Shown piece after piece: positions 1 through 6,911 of a stretch of 6,947 bases of DNA. The translations under genes were made by a program, and so were the position numbers. The notes beneath the pieces were generated by a model. The model searched no databases and was not told the DNA's origin. It saw only the letters and a list, made by a program, of their open reading frames with translations. The stretch lies in contig DWYO01000297.1 in NCBI GenBank assembly GCA_019118725.1, forward strand, positions 1 to 6,947, written 5' to 3'. Numbering within the stretch: the first letter of the stretch is position 1; each line of letters opens with the position of its first letter. Source of the stretch: Candidatus Parabacteroides intestinavium (GTDB taxonomy: Bacteria > Bacteroidota > Bacteroidia > Bacteroidales > Tannerellaceae).

Positions 1-597
1 CCGGATAGTGAGTGGAAGGATAACCACTTCGTAGGCTGATTTCAGTATGGCTTGTGTGAGGATCATGGCGAAAAGTTCAGATAAGGGAATCAGTCCGCCG
101 AAAGCTATCGGAAAGAAAATGAGGGAATCTGCACTTTCACCGACCAACGTAGAAAACACCGCACGCAAGGAAAAGTGCCGCCCGTGTGAGGCCAATTTCA
201 TCTTACTCATCACATAAGCATTCAGAAACGAGCCAATCAAGAATGCCAACAGGCTGGCTATGGCTATGCGTGGTGCCAATCCGAATACAAAGTTAAAGGC
301 CTCTTCACCCTCCCAATAGGGTGCAGCCGGAAGAACCGTAGCCAGTTGTGCGAATGCAATGACCAGAAAGTTCGAAGCAAATCCGCTCCAAATAATCAGA
401 CGGGCCTTCTTGAATCCCCACACTTCGGCAATGCAGTCATTGATGATATACGATACGGGAAACACTATCAACCCTGCGGTAGCCGTAATGCCTGCAATCT
501 GAACAACTTTGGTTTCCAATAAATTGGCTGCAATCAGGCATACATTGAACAAAATACCTAAAAGCATAAAAGGAATACTAACTATAGTCTTCTGCAT
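1..597 (-). CDS. yhhQ: Queuosine precursor transporter, YhhQ/DUF165 family (3' end cut by window edge)
   Basis: Inner-membrane transporter expected to import 7-deazaguanine precursors (preQ0/preQ1) for the queuosine tRNA modification; E. coli YhhQ is the characterised member. The minus strand is open from the ATG at 597-595 to position 1, giving 199 codons without a stop. Family members are roughly 220-240 residues, so about the last tenth is missing. Visible family signatures are NDCIAEVWG (about residues 52-60), RIAIASLLAFLIGSFLN (about 111-127) and GESADSLIFFPIAFGG (about 151-166), set among several hydrophobic stretches that suggest about six membrane helices. The start is fixed by the first ATG after the promoter and by the riboswitch-like leader ending 7 bases upstream. 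Downstream partners such as queC or queF, common next to this gene in Bacteroidota, would lie outside the window. The family call is firm; the exact substrate (preQ0, preQ1 or queuine) is inferred. Confidence 0.93.
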   Translation of the reverse strand, partial: MQKTIVSIPFMLLGILFNVCLIAANLLETKVVQIAGITATAGLIVFPVSYIINDCIAEVWGFKKARLIIWSGFASNFLVIAFAQLATVLPAAPYWEGEEAFNFVFGLAPRIAIASLLAFLIGSFLNAYVMSKMKLASHGRHFSLRAVFSTLVGESADSLIFFPIAFGGLIPLSELFAMILTQAILKSAYEVVILPLTIR

Positions 598-604
598 ATA
601 TATT

Positions 605-635
605 CTTGTTTTTAACGAGGTTATTCAAGCACTCG
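605..635 (-). promoter_or_regulatory. preQ1-I type riboswitch (H-type pseudoknot) in the yhhQ leader
   Basis: Read on the minus strand, the elements of a class I preQ1 aptamer occur in order. P1 5' strand CGAG is at 635-632. A 12-base loop at 631-620 contains CTTG (629-626). P1 3' strand CTCG is at 619-616. An A-rich linker TTAAAAA is at 615-609, and CAAG at 608-605 pairs with the loop CTTG to form P2. The 12-base loop length and the place of the P2 strand within it match the Bacillus subtilis aptamer as I remember it. The ligand-contacting bases of that RNA also have counterparts: C17 is the C at 620, U6 is the T at 631, and A30 is the A at 609, sandwiched by G-C pairs 632/619 and 626/608. 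The stretch TAACC...GTTAA...CAAG also resembles the Thermoanaerobacter tengcongensis aptamer. P1 has only 4 pairs. P2 ends 7 bases before the ATG, so ligand binding would be expected to block ribosome loading. Binding itself is inferred. Confidence 0.85.
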
Positions 636-641
636 GAGCCG

Positions 642-673
642 CAAAGGTAACAATTTCCGCTCATTTTCACAAT
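642..673 (-). promoter_or_regulatory. Bacteroidota sigma-ABfr promoter for yhhQ
   Basis: On the minus strand a perfect -7 element TACCTTTG (consensus TAnnTTTG) lies at 649-642. It is preceded after exactly 20 bases by ATTG at 673-670 in the -33 position (consensus TTTG, one mismatch). Transcription should start about 5-9 bases downstream, around 637-633. That is at the first base of the riboswitch P1 helix, giving a leader of only about 40 bases. Confidence 0.75.
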
Positions 674-824
674 GCTGTCCATCATTGAAGTTGTTTGGAC
701 AATCGGATTGTGCATCTGTTTTAACCATCAAAGTGGGTGCGCGATTTCATTTTTGATGATTAATTTTCAATCCGTTTTGTGAGGGATTTAATGTATGAGT
801 TTTGCTGCCCCTTAAAAAAAACCA

Positions 825-856
825 TTTGGAGATTCACATCTGAATCCTTACCTTTG
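825..856 (+). promoter_or_regulatory. Bacteroidota sigma-ABfr promoter for the MATE gene
   Basis: A perfect -33 TTTG at 825-828 is followed after 20 bases by a perfect -7 TACCTTTG at 849-856. The start of transcription is expected around 861-865, leaving a short A-rich leader of about 25-29 bases before the ATG at 890. No Shine-Dalgarno sequence is evident, which is normal for this phylum. The -7 octamer is identical to that of the divergent yhhQ promoter. Confidence 0.8.
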
Positions 857-889
857 TAAAGGAAAAAATAAGTACAAACAGATAGCAAG

Positions 890-2260
890 ATGACGTTGAC
901 TAAGAATTCTCCATTGGTATTAGGGACAGAACCTATCAGTAAATTATTGACGCAATATGCCATTCCGGCAATTATCGCCATGACTGCCTCCTCATTATAC
1001 AACATGACGGATAGTATTTTCATCGGACATGGAGTAGGGGCTTTGGCTATTGCTGGGCTGGCATTGACCTTCCCATTGATGAACCTAGCGGCTGCATTCG
1101 GATCGCTGGTCGGAGTGGGTGCCTCGACATTGGTGTCGGTCAAGTTGGGACAAAAAGATTATCAGGGCGCCAATCAGATGTTGGGAAATGTATTTATGCT
1201 GAACCTGATAGTCGGGATCGCTTTTTCTATCGTTTTTTTACTCTTTCTGGATCCGGTGCTATACTTTTTTGGGGCAAGTGAACAGACCATTCCTTACGCT
1301 CGTGATTATATGCGTGTTATCCTTTACGGGAATGTCATTACGCACATGTATCTGGGCCTGAATTCGGTGATGCGTTCGTCAGGATTCCCGCAGATGGCCA
1401 TGTACATGACGCTAATTTCCGTATTCATCAATTGCCTGTTAAACCCGCTTTTCATTTTTGTGTTCAAGTGGGGCATCGTAGGATCGGCCTGGGCTACGGT
1501 CGTGGCACAATTGATTTCCTTGGTTGGCCAGCTGATTCACTTTTCACGTCCTAAGCAATTGCTGCATTTCCAAAAAGGAATTTACCGGTTGCGTAAAGAC
1601 CTGGTTTCAGGTATATTTTCTATCGGATTATCCCCTTTCCTGATGAACGTATGTTCTTGCATGATTGTTATGTTAATCAACTTAGGATTGAAGGAGTATG
1701 GCGGAGATATGGCGATTGGCGCATACGGTATTGTGAACCGTATCGTCTTCCTATTCATCATGATTATCATGGGATTTAATCAAGGTATGCAACCCATAGC
1801 CGGTTACAATTATGGGGCACGGCATTTTCACCGCGTTCTTGAGGTAACGAAGTTGACAACCTGGTGGGCTATAGGTGTGGCTACGGCCGGATTCCTCCTT
1901 TGCCAGTTGTTCCCCTCATTTATAGTGGGATTTTTCACCACCGATCCAGAACTGATCAGTGCTGCGGTCTACGGATTGCATATTGTGTTTGGAGTATTCC
2001 CGATTGTAGGTTTTCAGATGGTAGCCACAAATTTCTTTATGTCAATTGGTATGTCACGTAAAGCTATTTTCTTATCTTTGACACGTCAATTGCTGTTTTT
2101 GGCTCCTTGCCTAGTCTTTTTGCCCAAAATATGGGGTACATTCGGGGTCTGGGTAAGCATCCCAATTGCGGATTTGACCGCTACAGTGGTTACCGCCATT
2201 GTCCTGATCCGACAATTTAGGGCGTTCTCAAAGGACAAAGCTACAGAGAACCGGATATAA
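890..2260 (+). CDS. MATE family efflux transporter (MepA-like)
   Basis: A cation-coupled multidrug and toxin exporter of the inner membrane, 456 residues, the usual family length, with about 12 hydrophobic helices in two MatE repeats (roughly residues 18-180 and 240-405). The N-terminus has the typical LGTEPISKLL-YAIPA opening. Helix 1 carries YNMTDSIFIG with an Asp (D41) in the position where MATE proteins keep a coupling acidic residue. The second half has GFNQGMQPIAGYNYGA, typical of MepA-type members. The ATG at 890 suits both the helix pattern and the promoter about 30 bases upstream. The GH20 gene begins 79 bases after the stop on the same strand with no visible terminator, so read-through is plausible. 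Substrate cannot be read from the sequence; drugs, dyes, bile-type compounds or metabolites are all possible for this family. Confidence 0.93.
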   Translation: MTLTKNSPLVLGTEPISKLLTQYAIPAIIAMTASSLYNMTDSIFIGHGVGALAIAGLALTFPLMNLAAAFGSLVGVGASTLVSVKLGQKDYQGANQMLGNVFMLNLIVGIAFSIVFLLFLDPVLYFFGASEQTIPYARDYMRVILYGNVITHMYLGLNSVMRSSGFPQMAMYMTLISVFINCLLNPLFIFVFKWGIVGSAWATVVAQLISLVGQLIHFSRPKQLLHFQKGIYRLRKDLVSGIFSIGLSPFLMNVCSCMIVMLINLGLKEYGGDMAIGAYGIVNRIVFLFIMIIMGFNQGMQPIAGYNYGARHFHRVLEVTKLTTWWAIGVATAGFLLCQLFPSFIVGFFTTDPELISAAVYGLHIVFGVFPIVGFQMVATNFFMSIGMSRKAIFLSLTRQLLFLAPCLVFLPKIWGTFGVWVSIPIADLTATVVTAIVLIRQFRAFSKDKATENRI

Positions 2261-2313
2261 GATATCAATTGGATACTAAAGCTTTGTCAACTAAAAAGGT
2301 AACGAACAAACAA

Positions 2314-2337
2314 ACTAAAAAACTAAAAAACTAAAAA
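2314..2337 (+). repeat. Triple 8-base tandem repeat in the GH20 gene leader
   Basis: Three perfect copies of ACTAAAAA (2314-2321, 2322-2329, 2330-2337) end 2 bases before the ATG at 2340. The whole leader from about 2288 is A-rich and should be unstructured, which suits Bacteroidota genes that lack a Shine-Dalgarno sequence. The copy number could change by replication slippage, which would alter leader length without shifting the reading frame. Confidence 0.85.
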
Positions 2338-2339
2338 AT

Positions 2340-4520
2340 ATGCGAATACCAAAACATGCAAGTAAAATGTTTTGCGGGACCATTCTGGTAGGTTCGTTGG
2401 CATTTACATCTTGCGAAAATCAAACATTCAACACAGAGATTAATCTGATACCAGAGCCATCTGAGATGAGTATTTCTTCAGGAATATTCAAAATAGATAG
2501 TGCCGGATTATTGGGTAGTACACCCTCCAAACAGGTGCGTTTCCAGATAGATCCCAATTTGTCGGAGATTTCGGTAGAAGGATACACCTTGAAAGTAGAC
2601 CGTGAGGGAGTAGAACTGACTGCCCGGACGGAAGCGGGGCTTTTTTACGGGAAACAAACGTTACTTCAATTGTTGACACCTGATGGTCTGCCTTTTGTAC
2701 AAATCACAGACTCTCCCCGGTTTGCTTATCGCGGATTGCACCTAGATGTTTCCCGTCATTTTTTCCCGAAAGAAGAAGTGATGAAAATCCTGAATGCGAT
2801 GGCTTACTATAAGTTGAACACTTTGCACCTGCACCTGACAGATGCTGCGGGCTGGCGCATTCAGATTGACAAGTATCCCAAGTTGACATCGGAAGCCTCC
2901 CACCGAACGCAATCCGACTGGCGTGAATGGTGGGATAAAGGTACAGACCGGAAGTATCTGAAAGAGGGTACTCCTGGTGCATACGGAGGCTATTATACAA
3001 AAGATGATATCCGGGATATTCTGGCCTATGCGAAGGAAAAGCATGTCAATGTCATTCCGGAAATCGAATTCCCCGGACATTCGGAAGAGGTTTTTGTTGC
3101 CTATCCCGAATTGTGTTGTGCCGGGAAGCCCTATACCAGTAGTGATTTTTGCATCGGCAATCCGAAATCGTTCCAGTTCATGGAAGATGTACTGACTGAG
3201 GTCATGGAGCTTTTCCCATCGGTCTATATTCATGTCGGAGGAGATGAAGCTTCAAAAGCCGCATGGAAGAAATGTCCGAAATGCCAGGCTTTGATGAAAA
3301 AGGAGGGGCTGAAGGATGTCAATGAATTGCAAAGTTATATGATTCATCATGCGGATGAGTTCCTGACGAGCAAAGGACGCAAGATGATAGGCTGGGATGA
3401 GATTATGGAGGGAGGCCTCTCTCCGCAAGCTACCGTCATGTCTTGGCGTGGGGAGTCTGCCGGATTCCGAACTGCTCGGATGGGGCAAGATGTGGTGATG
3501 ACTCCGGGCAATTATATGTACCTTGATTTCTACCAGGCCGATCCACGTAAACAACCTTTCGCAATAGGAGGGTATACCCCGATCCGGAAAGTGTATAGCT
3601 ATAATCCGCTACCCAAAGATTCACTGAGTGCAGAGGAAGCAAAACATATTCTTGGAGTCCAGGCAAATACATGGACTGAATACATCACGACACCAGAGCA
3701 TCTGGAATATATGATGTTTCCTCGGGCCTTAGCCGTAGCTGAGATCGGTTGGACTCCGCAAGAGAAACGGGATTGGCAAGACTTCAAACCACGTGTAAAC
3801 GCACAAATCCCGGTACTGAGAAAGATGGGACTGAACCCATACCCGCTCTCCTACGAACTGGATTTCTCGATGGATGTGGATACGCTGGACAAAAAAATAA
3901 CGGTTTATTTGGACGCTGAGAAATATCCGGCTGAGATTCATTATACAACGGATGGTTCTATACCCACCCAAGCTTCACCGGTCTATAAGGATGGCATTCT
4001 GGTGAAGGACTCGGCTGATATCCGGGCGGCTATCTTCGAACAAGGACAGATGATGGGAGAGCCTTCGGAAAAGCGTATCGATTACCATCGGGGAATCGGT
4101 AAATCGATTCATTTCAACAATCGCCTGTATCCGGGCTATATGGCCGGAGGCGAACAGGCTTTGCTGGATGGGTATCGGGGAGGCCTGACCTATCTGGACG
4201 GACGTTGGCAGGGATATACCGATAATTTGGATTGCGTGATTGATATGGGAATGCCGACACCTATTCATTCGGTTTCAATCCGTTGCATGCAGTTGACCGG
4301 CCCTTGGGTATATCAACCTCTGGAGGTGGAGTTGTTAACCTCAGAGGATGGCAAGGAATATGTATCGCAAGGGGTTATCCCAACAACTATTTCTCCGGAT
4401 GATGCGATGCTGAACTTCCAGACGTATGCCTTTACGGGAAATTGGCAAGCACGTTATATCCAGCTGAAAGCCAAAAACCAGAAAGGATTCATCTTTACGG
4501 ATGAAATCGTAATCTGGTAA
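2340..4520 (+). CDS. Beta-N-acetylhexosaminidase lipoprotein, GH20
   Basis: Exo-enzyme that removes non-reducing terminal beta-linked GlcNAc/GalNAc by substrate-assisted catalysis through the N-acetyl group. The 726-residue protein starts with a lipoprotein-type signal: a basic start, a hydrophobic stretch, then LAFTSC with the likely lipidated Cys at 25 (Phe at -3 is a little unusual). A GH20b-like domain (about 35-120) precedes the catalytic barrel (about 127-480). The barrel shows RGLHLDVSRHF with substrate Arg R131, HLHLTDAAGW (163-172), EIEFPGH (241-247) and HVGGDE with the catalytic Asp302-Glu303 pair. Active-site aromatic residues appear as SWRG (W369), Y394/D396, WTEY (W445) and GWTP (W471). 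A Fn3-like/CHB_HEX_C segment (about 511-582) and an F5/8-type (CBM32-like) domain (about 588-726) follow and may bind glycan. The enzyme is likely membrane-anchored, periplasmic or surface-exposed. It is followed by a GH92 gene after 105 bases, suggesting N-glycan trimming. The family call is certain; the precise substrate is inferred. Confidence 0.95.
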   Translation: MRIPKHASKMFCGTILVGSLAFTSCENQTFNTEINLIPEPSEMSISSGIFKIDSAGLLGSTPSKQVRFQIDPNLSEISVEGYTLKVDREGVELTARTEAGLFYGKQTLLQLLTPDGLPFVQITDSPRFAYRGLHLDVSRHFFPKEEVMKILNAMAYYKLNTLHLHLTDAAGWRIQIDKYPKLTSEASHRTQSDWREWWDKGTDRKYLKEGTPGAYGGYYTKDDIRDILAYAKEKHVNVIPEIEFPGHSEEVFVAYPELCCAGKPYTSSDFCIGNPKSFQFMEDVLTEVMELFPSVYIHVGGDEASKAAWKKCPKCQALMKKEGLKDVNELQSYMIHHADEFLTSKGRKMIGWDEIMEGGLSPQATVMSWRGESAGFRTARMGQDVVMTPGNYMYLDFYQADPRKQPFAIGGYTPIRKVYSYNPLPKDSLSAEEAKHILGVQANTWTEYITTPEHLEYMMFPRALAVAEIGWTPQEKRDWQDFKPRVNAQIPVLRKMGLNPYPLSYELDFSMDVDTLDKKITVYLDAEKYPAEIHYTTDGSIPTQASPVYKDGILVKDSADIRAAIFEQGQMMGEPSEKRIDYHRGIGKSIHFNNRLYPGYMAGGEQALLDGYRGGLTYLDGRWQGYTDNLDCVIDMGMPTPIHSVSIRCMQLTGPWVYQPLEVELLTSEDGKEYVSQGVIPTTISPDDAMLNFQTYAFTGNWQARYIQLKAKNQKGFIFTDEIVIW

Positions 4521-4581
4521 GTAGATAAGTTTAGTTTTTGGAAAGAATTGAAACAGGACAAGAACAAAAACTTATAACCTT

Positions 4582-4625
4582 AAAAACGAAAAACGAAAGA
4601 ATTTAAAAAACTTAAAAGCTTAAAA
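4582..4625 (+). repeat. A-rich leader with short tandem repeats before the GH92 gene
   Basis: Two copies of AAAAACG (4582-4588, 4589-4595) and two near-identical copies of CTTAAAAG/A (4611-4618, 4619-4626) run into the ATG at 4626. The stretch is almost free of G and C and has no Shine-Dalgarno sequence. Its composition resembles the leader of the upstream GH20 gene, though the repeat unit differs. No good TAnnTTTG promoter is seen in 4521-4625; the nearest, TAGTTTTTG at 4532-4540, has one extra base and no -33 partner. Confidence 0.7.
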
Positions 4626-6872
4626 ATGAGACGTCAATTATTAGCACTTTTGCTCTGTGGAGGCTTATATGCTTCCGCTCAGCAACCGGTCGATTTTGTG
4701 AATCCATTCATAGGAACCAGCAATTTCGGCACAACAAATCCCGGAGCGGTATGCCCTCAGGGAATGATGAGCGTTACGCCATTCAATGTAATGGGCTCAC
4801 CAACCAACGCATTCGATAAAGATGCCCAGTGGTGGTCTACCCCTTATACTTCGGATAACGATTTTTTCACGGGGTATGCGCATGTAAACCTGAGCGGTGT
4901 GGGATGTCCGGAACTTGGGAGCCTGCTTCTGATGCCTACTTCAGGTGAGCTGAATGTAGATTACAAGCAATATGGTAGCCATTATCGGGATGAAGTGGCC
5001 CGCCCTGGATATTATAGCAATTTCCTGACGAAGTATAACATCAAAACAGAGGTAACTGCTACTCCCCGCACCGGGCTTGCCCGTTTTACTTTCCCGAAAG
5101 GAGAGGGGAATATCCTGCTTAACCTTGGGGAAGGACTGACTAACGAATCAGGAGCAACGGTTCGTTTTGTAAATGATACCGAGATAGAAGGCAGCAAGCT
5201 TTTAGGTACGTTTTGCTATAATCCGCAAGCGGTATTCCCGATTTATTTCGTGATGCGTATCAACAAGGCTCCCAAAGAACGTGGTTATTGGAAGAAACAA
5301 CGTCCGATGGAGGGTGTAGAAGCGCAATGGGATGTCCATGCCGGGAAATATAAACTCTATACCAAATATACTCGTGAGATAAGCGGAGATGATATAGGTG
5401 TTTGGTTCCGTTATGATACCGAAGAGCAGGCACAGATAGAGGTGAAAATCGGGGTTTCATTCGTGAGCATAGAGAATGCCCGTGAGAACTTAGACAAAGA
5501 ACAACCGGGTTTCGATTTTGAAGGTACGGTCAATGCAGCCCGTTCTGCATGGAACAAAGACCTGTCCCGCATTAGTGTAGAGGGAGGAACGGATGACGAA
5601 AAGACAATTTTCTATACCGGATTGTATCATCTCCTGATTCATCCCAACATCTTGCAGGATGTGAATGGCGAATATCCTAAAATGGAAAGCCTGGAAACCG
5701 GAAAGACATCAGGCAACCGGTATACGGTCTATTCCTTGTGGGATACCTACCGGAATGTCAGTACCTTAATGACTTTGCTCTTCCCGGATCGCCAGCTAGA
5801 TATCATCAATACAATGATAGATATGTATAAAGAAAACGGGTGGCTTCCGAAGTGGGAACTTTACGGACGTGAGACTTTCACGATGGAAGGTGATCCCGCT
5901 ATTCCTTATATCGTAGATGCATATATGCGCGGCTTGAAATCGTTTGATATCGAAACTGCTTATGAAGCTATGCGTAAAGGAGCAACCACTCCAGGTGAAT
6001 ATAATCTTCTCCGTCCTGACGCCAATGATTATTTCAGCTTAGGGTATGTACCCTTGCGCGAACAATATGACAACTCCGTTTCCCATGCGTTGGAATATTA
6101 CATTGCCGATTGGAATTTGTCTAAGTTTGCGGAGTCATTGGGGAAGAAAGAGGATGCCCAGCTGTTTCTCCAACGCTCAATGGGGTATAAACATTATTAT
6201 TGCAAGGATTTCGGAACGCTTCGTCCCATATTGCCCGATGGTACATTCTATTCTCCGTTCGACCCGAAACAGGGAGCCAATTTTGAACCTTGTCCGGGAT
6301 TCCACGAAGGAAACGCTTGGAATTACACATTCTATGTCCCGCATGATATAAAGGGCTTAGCAAAGCTAATGGGAGGATCAAAAGCGTTCATCAATAAGCT
6401 TCAAAGTGTATTTGATGATGGCAATTATGATCCTGCCAACGAGCCGGATATCGCTTATCCCTATTTATTCAGCTATTTCAAAGGAGAGGCTTGGCGTACA
6501 CAGAAAGAGGTGCATGATGCGTTGAAATCAGGTTATCATAATGCGCCTAATGGGGTTCCCGGAAATGAAGATACCGGAACAATGTCTGCATGGGCTATAT
6601 TCTCAATGTTGGGATTCTATCCGGCATGTCCAGGAGATGTGAACTATGTATTGACATCGCCTACTTTCGACAAGGTAACTATTCATTTGGATAAACGTTT
6701 CTATCCGGCCGGTGATTTGGTGATAGAATCCAAGCATGAAACTCCGGAATCTATTTATATTCAGGAAATTAAGACAAAAGACAAAAAATTGAAAGGCTAT
6801 ACCATCTCACATGAGGATTTGGTAAATGCAGGTACTCTGCAATTCACTTTAGGGGAAACTCCTAAGAAATAG
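4626..6872 (+). CDS. Secreted GH92 family alpha-mannosidase (divergent subgroup)
   Basis: Calcium-dependent inverting exo-alpha-mannosidase family acting on N-glycans or fungal mannans. The 748 residues, a usual family length, begin with a Sec signal peptide probably cut after ASA (residue 18), so the enzyme is likely periplasmic. The N-terminal GH92N sandwich (about 20-300) opens with DFVNPFIGTSNFG, followed by NPGAVCPQGMMSVTPFN. The catalytic (alpha/alpha)6 part (about 310-735) shows SLWDTYR (370-376), GWLPKWELYGRET, HEGNAWNYTF with the expected catalytic acid E561, VPHD (571-574), NEP (605-607) and GNEDTGTMSAW with the likely base D649. Several normally conserved positions differ: Ser379-Thr380 where His-Pro is usual, Pro424 where His is common after GD, and Ile609-Ala610 where His-His is usual. 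N647 replaces the first Asp of the GDED motif known in alpha-1,2 enzymes. Activity seems retained, but linkage preference is uncertain and alpha-1,2 is not favoured. It is probably co-transcribed with the upstream GH20 gene. Confidence 0.93.
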   Translation: MRRQLLALLLCGGLYASAQQPVDFVNPFIGTSNFGTTNPGAVCPQGMMSVTPFNVMGSPTNAFDKDAQWWSTPYTSDNDFFTGYAHVNLSGVGCPELGSLLLMPTSGELNVDYKQYGSHYRDEVARPGYYSNFLTKYNIKTEVTATPRTGLARFTFPKGEGNILLNLGEGLTNESGATVRFVNDTEIEGSKLLGTFCYNPQAVFPIYFVMRINKAPKERGYWKKQRPMEGVEAQWDVHAGKYKLYTKYTREISGDDIGVWFRYDTEEQAQIEVKIGVSFVSIENARENLDKEQPGFDFEGTVNAARSAWNKDLSRISVEGGTDDEKTIFYTGLYHLLIHPNILQDVNGEYPKMESLETGKTSGNRYTVYSLWDTYRNVSTLMTLLFPDRQLDIINTMIDMYKENGWLPKWELYGRETFTMEGDPAIPYIVDAYMRGLKSFDIETAYEAMRKGATTPGEYNLLRPDANDYFSLGYVPLREQYDNSVSHALEYYIADWNLSKFAESLGKKEDAQLFLQRSMGYKHYYCKDFGTLRPILPDGTFYSPFDPKQGANFEPCPGFHEGNAWNYTFYVPHDIKGLAKLMGGSKAFINKLQSVFDDGNYDPANEPDIAYPYLFSYFKGEAWRTQKEVHDALKSGYHNAPNGVPGNEDTGTMSAWAIFSMLGFYPACPGDVNYVLTSPTFDKVTIHLDKRFYPAGDLVIESKHETPESIYIQEIKTKDKKLKGYTISHEDLVNAGTLQFTLGETPKK

Positions 6873-6889
6873 ACTTTCATACCCGCCTG

Positions 6890-6911
6890 TCTGCCGTAAA
6901 AAATGGGCAGA
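6890..6911 (+). terminator. Weak hairpin after the GH92 gene
   Basis: TCTGCC at 6890-6895 pairs with GGCAGA at 6906-6911 around a 10-base A-rich loop, starting 17 bases after the stop codon. There is only a three-base T run after it, so it is a poor intrinsic terminator; it may instead stabilise the 3' end or be chance. The rest of 6873-6947 shows no gene. Confidence 0.3.

Noticed and set aside
760..1143. A 127-codon open frame on the minus strand overlapping the MATE start and promoter
   Set aside because: It runs antisense through the MATE N-terminus and its promoter, has no family signature, and ends in low-complexity residues; the plus-strand MATE frame explains the sequence.
2340..2414. 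Sec type I signal peptide for the GH20 protein instead of a lipoprotein signal
   Set aside because: Cys25 follows a hydrophobic stretch with T-S before it and no better signal peptidase I site is evident; the Phe at -3 is unusual but the lipoprotein reading remains the better one.
2742..3233. A 163-codon minus-strand open frame inside the GH20 gene
   Set aside because: It lies wholly antisense to conserved GH20 catalytic motifs, with no recognisable domain; it is a shadow of codon use in the real gene.
4532..4540. TAGTTTTTG as a promoter for the GH92 gene
   Set aside because: It has one base too many for TAnnTTTG and no TTTG or TTG at the right distance upstream.
6046..6351. A 101-codon plus-strand frame inside the GH92 gene
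   Set aside because: It is out of frame with, and fully inside, the conserved GH92 catalytic region; no promoter, leader or domain supports it.
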